A DNA stretch of 64,000 nucleotides from Akkermansia biwaensis (lineage in GTDB: Bacteria > Verrucomicrobiota > Verrucomicrobiia > Verrucomicrobiales > Akkermansiaceae). Of the stretch, positions 63,981-64,000 are shown one piece after another. The translations under genes and the position numbers were made by a program. Each line of letters starts with the position of its first letter. Positions within the stretch are counted from its first letter, which is position 1. Below the pieces are notes generated by a model. That model was given only the letters and a program-made list of their open reading frames with translations, made no database searches and was not told the origin of the DNA. The DNA lies in assembly GCF_026072915.1 (NCBI RefSeq), contig NZ_AP025943.1, positions 2,914,001-2,978,000 on the forward strand, in the 5' to 3' direction.

Positions 63981-64000
63981 GCACACCCACACCCTTTCCA

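Noticed and set aside
1-64000. CRISPR arrays, rRNA genes, complete insertion sequences, prophage or integrase genes
   Set aside because: I saw no repeat-spacer pattern, no rRNA sequence and no transposase, integrase or phage structural protein among the supported genes.

Overview
The window looks like a chromosomal segment of a mucin-degrading verrucomicrobium, most likely Akkermansia (A. muciniphila or a close relative). This is a judgement from recognised gene content, not from a database search. The pointers are: secreted GH95 fucosidase and GH16 glycanase genes; a PEP-CTERM protein; a MoxR/DUF58/von Willebrand operon of planctomycete/verrucomicrobial layout; B12-dependent ribonucleotide reductase and methylmalonyl-CoA mutase; GC-rich genes that often lack clear Shine-Dalgarno sites; and an Rhs locus with AT-rich tips.

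Region by region. (1) 1-7096, minus strand: a polymorphic-toxin (Rhs) locus. A roughly 1,890-codon Rhs reading frame is broken by a frameshift in a G5 tract and by an in-frame TGA. It is followed by a presumed immunity gene, a displaced second Rhs tip, and the start of a second presumed immunity gene that runs off the left edge. (2) 7097-8202: degenerate sequence with no gene I can support. (3) 8203-12682: a secreted protein (+), then ruvC, a DEAD-box-family helicase, a metallo-beta-lactamase-fold hydrolase, pyrC and tRNA-Asp (all -). (4) 12812-17695: MarR regulator plus RND efflux pump (+) with a strong terminator. (5) 17856-25955: GH95 fucosidase, a thioredoxin-fold lipoprotein without CxxC, a YwaF-type membrane protein, a GH16 glycanase and two secreted unknowns. 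(6) 26403-29945: nrdJ. (7) 30238-44241, minus strand: one operon in the order MoxR ATPase, DUF58, two VWA membrane proteins, a large Ig/helical membrane protein, DUF4159, and a 1,421-residue HEAT-thioredoxin-CcdA fusion. (8) 44309-46900 (+): aroE-mutY-aat. (9) 46913-47567: a four-helix-bundle gene between inverted arrays of 9-bp repeats. (10) 47579-54475 (-): ppdK, a Sel1-repeat protein with pgi, and an RlmI-like methyltransferase. (11) 55001-60218 (-): PEP-CTERM protein and the mutA-mutB operon. (12) 60421-63980 (+): a second, split copy of the large operon protein of region 7, followed by a 77-codon remnant of a prenyltransferase/squalene-oxidase-repeat gene.

How the genes fit together. The glycosidases and secreted proteins fit growth on mucin glycans. 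ppdK and pgi belong to central carbon metabolism. mutA-mutB would interconvert succinyl-CoA and methylmalonyl-CoA on the route to propionate. nrdJ and mutAB both need adenosylcobalamin, so B12 supply would limit both DNA precursor synthesis and propionate output. The most unusual parts are the MoxR-VWA operon with its thiol-redox fusion protein and second partial locus, the Rhs locus caught in tip replacement and decay, and the four-helix-bundle cassette.
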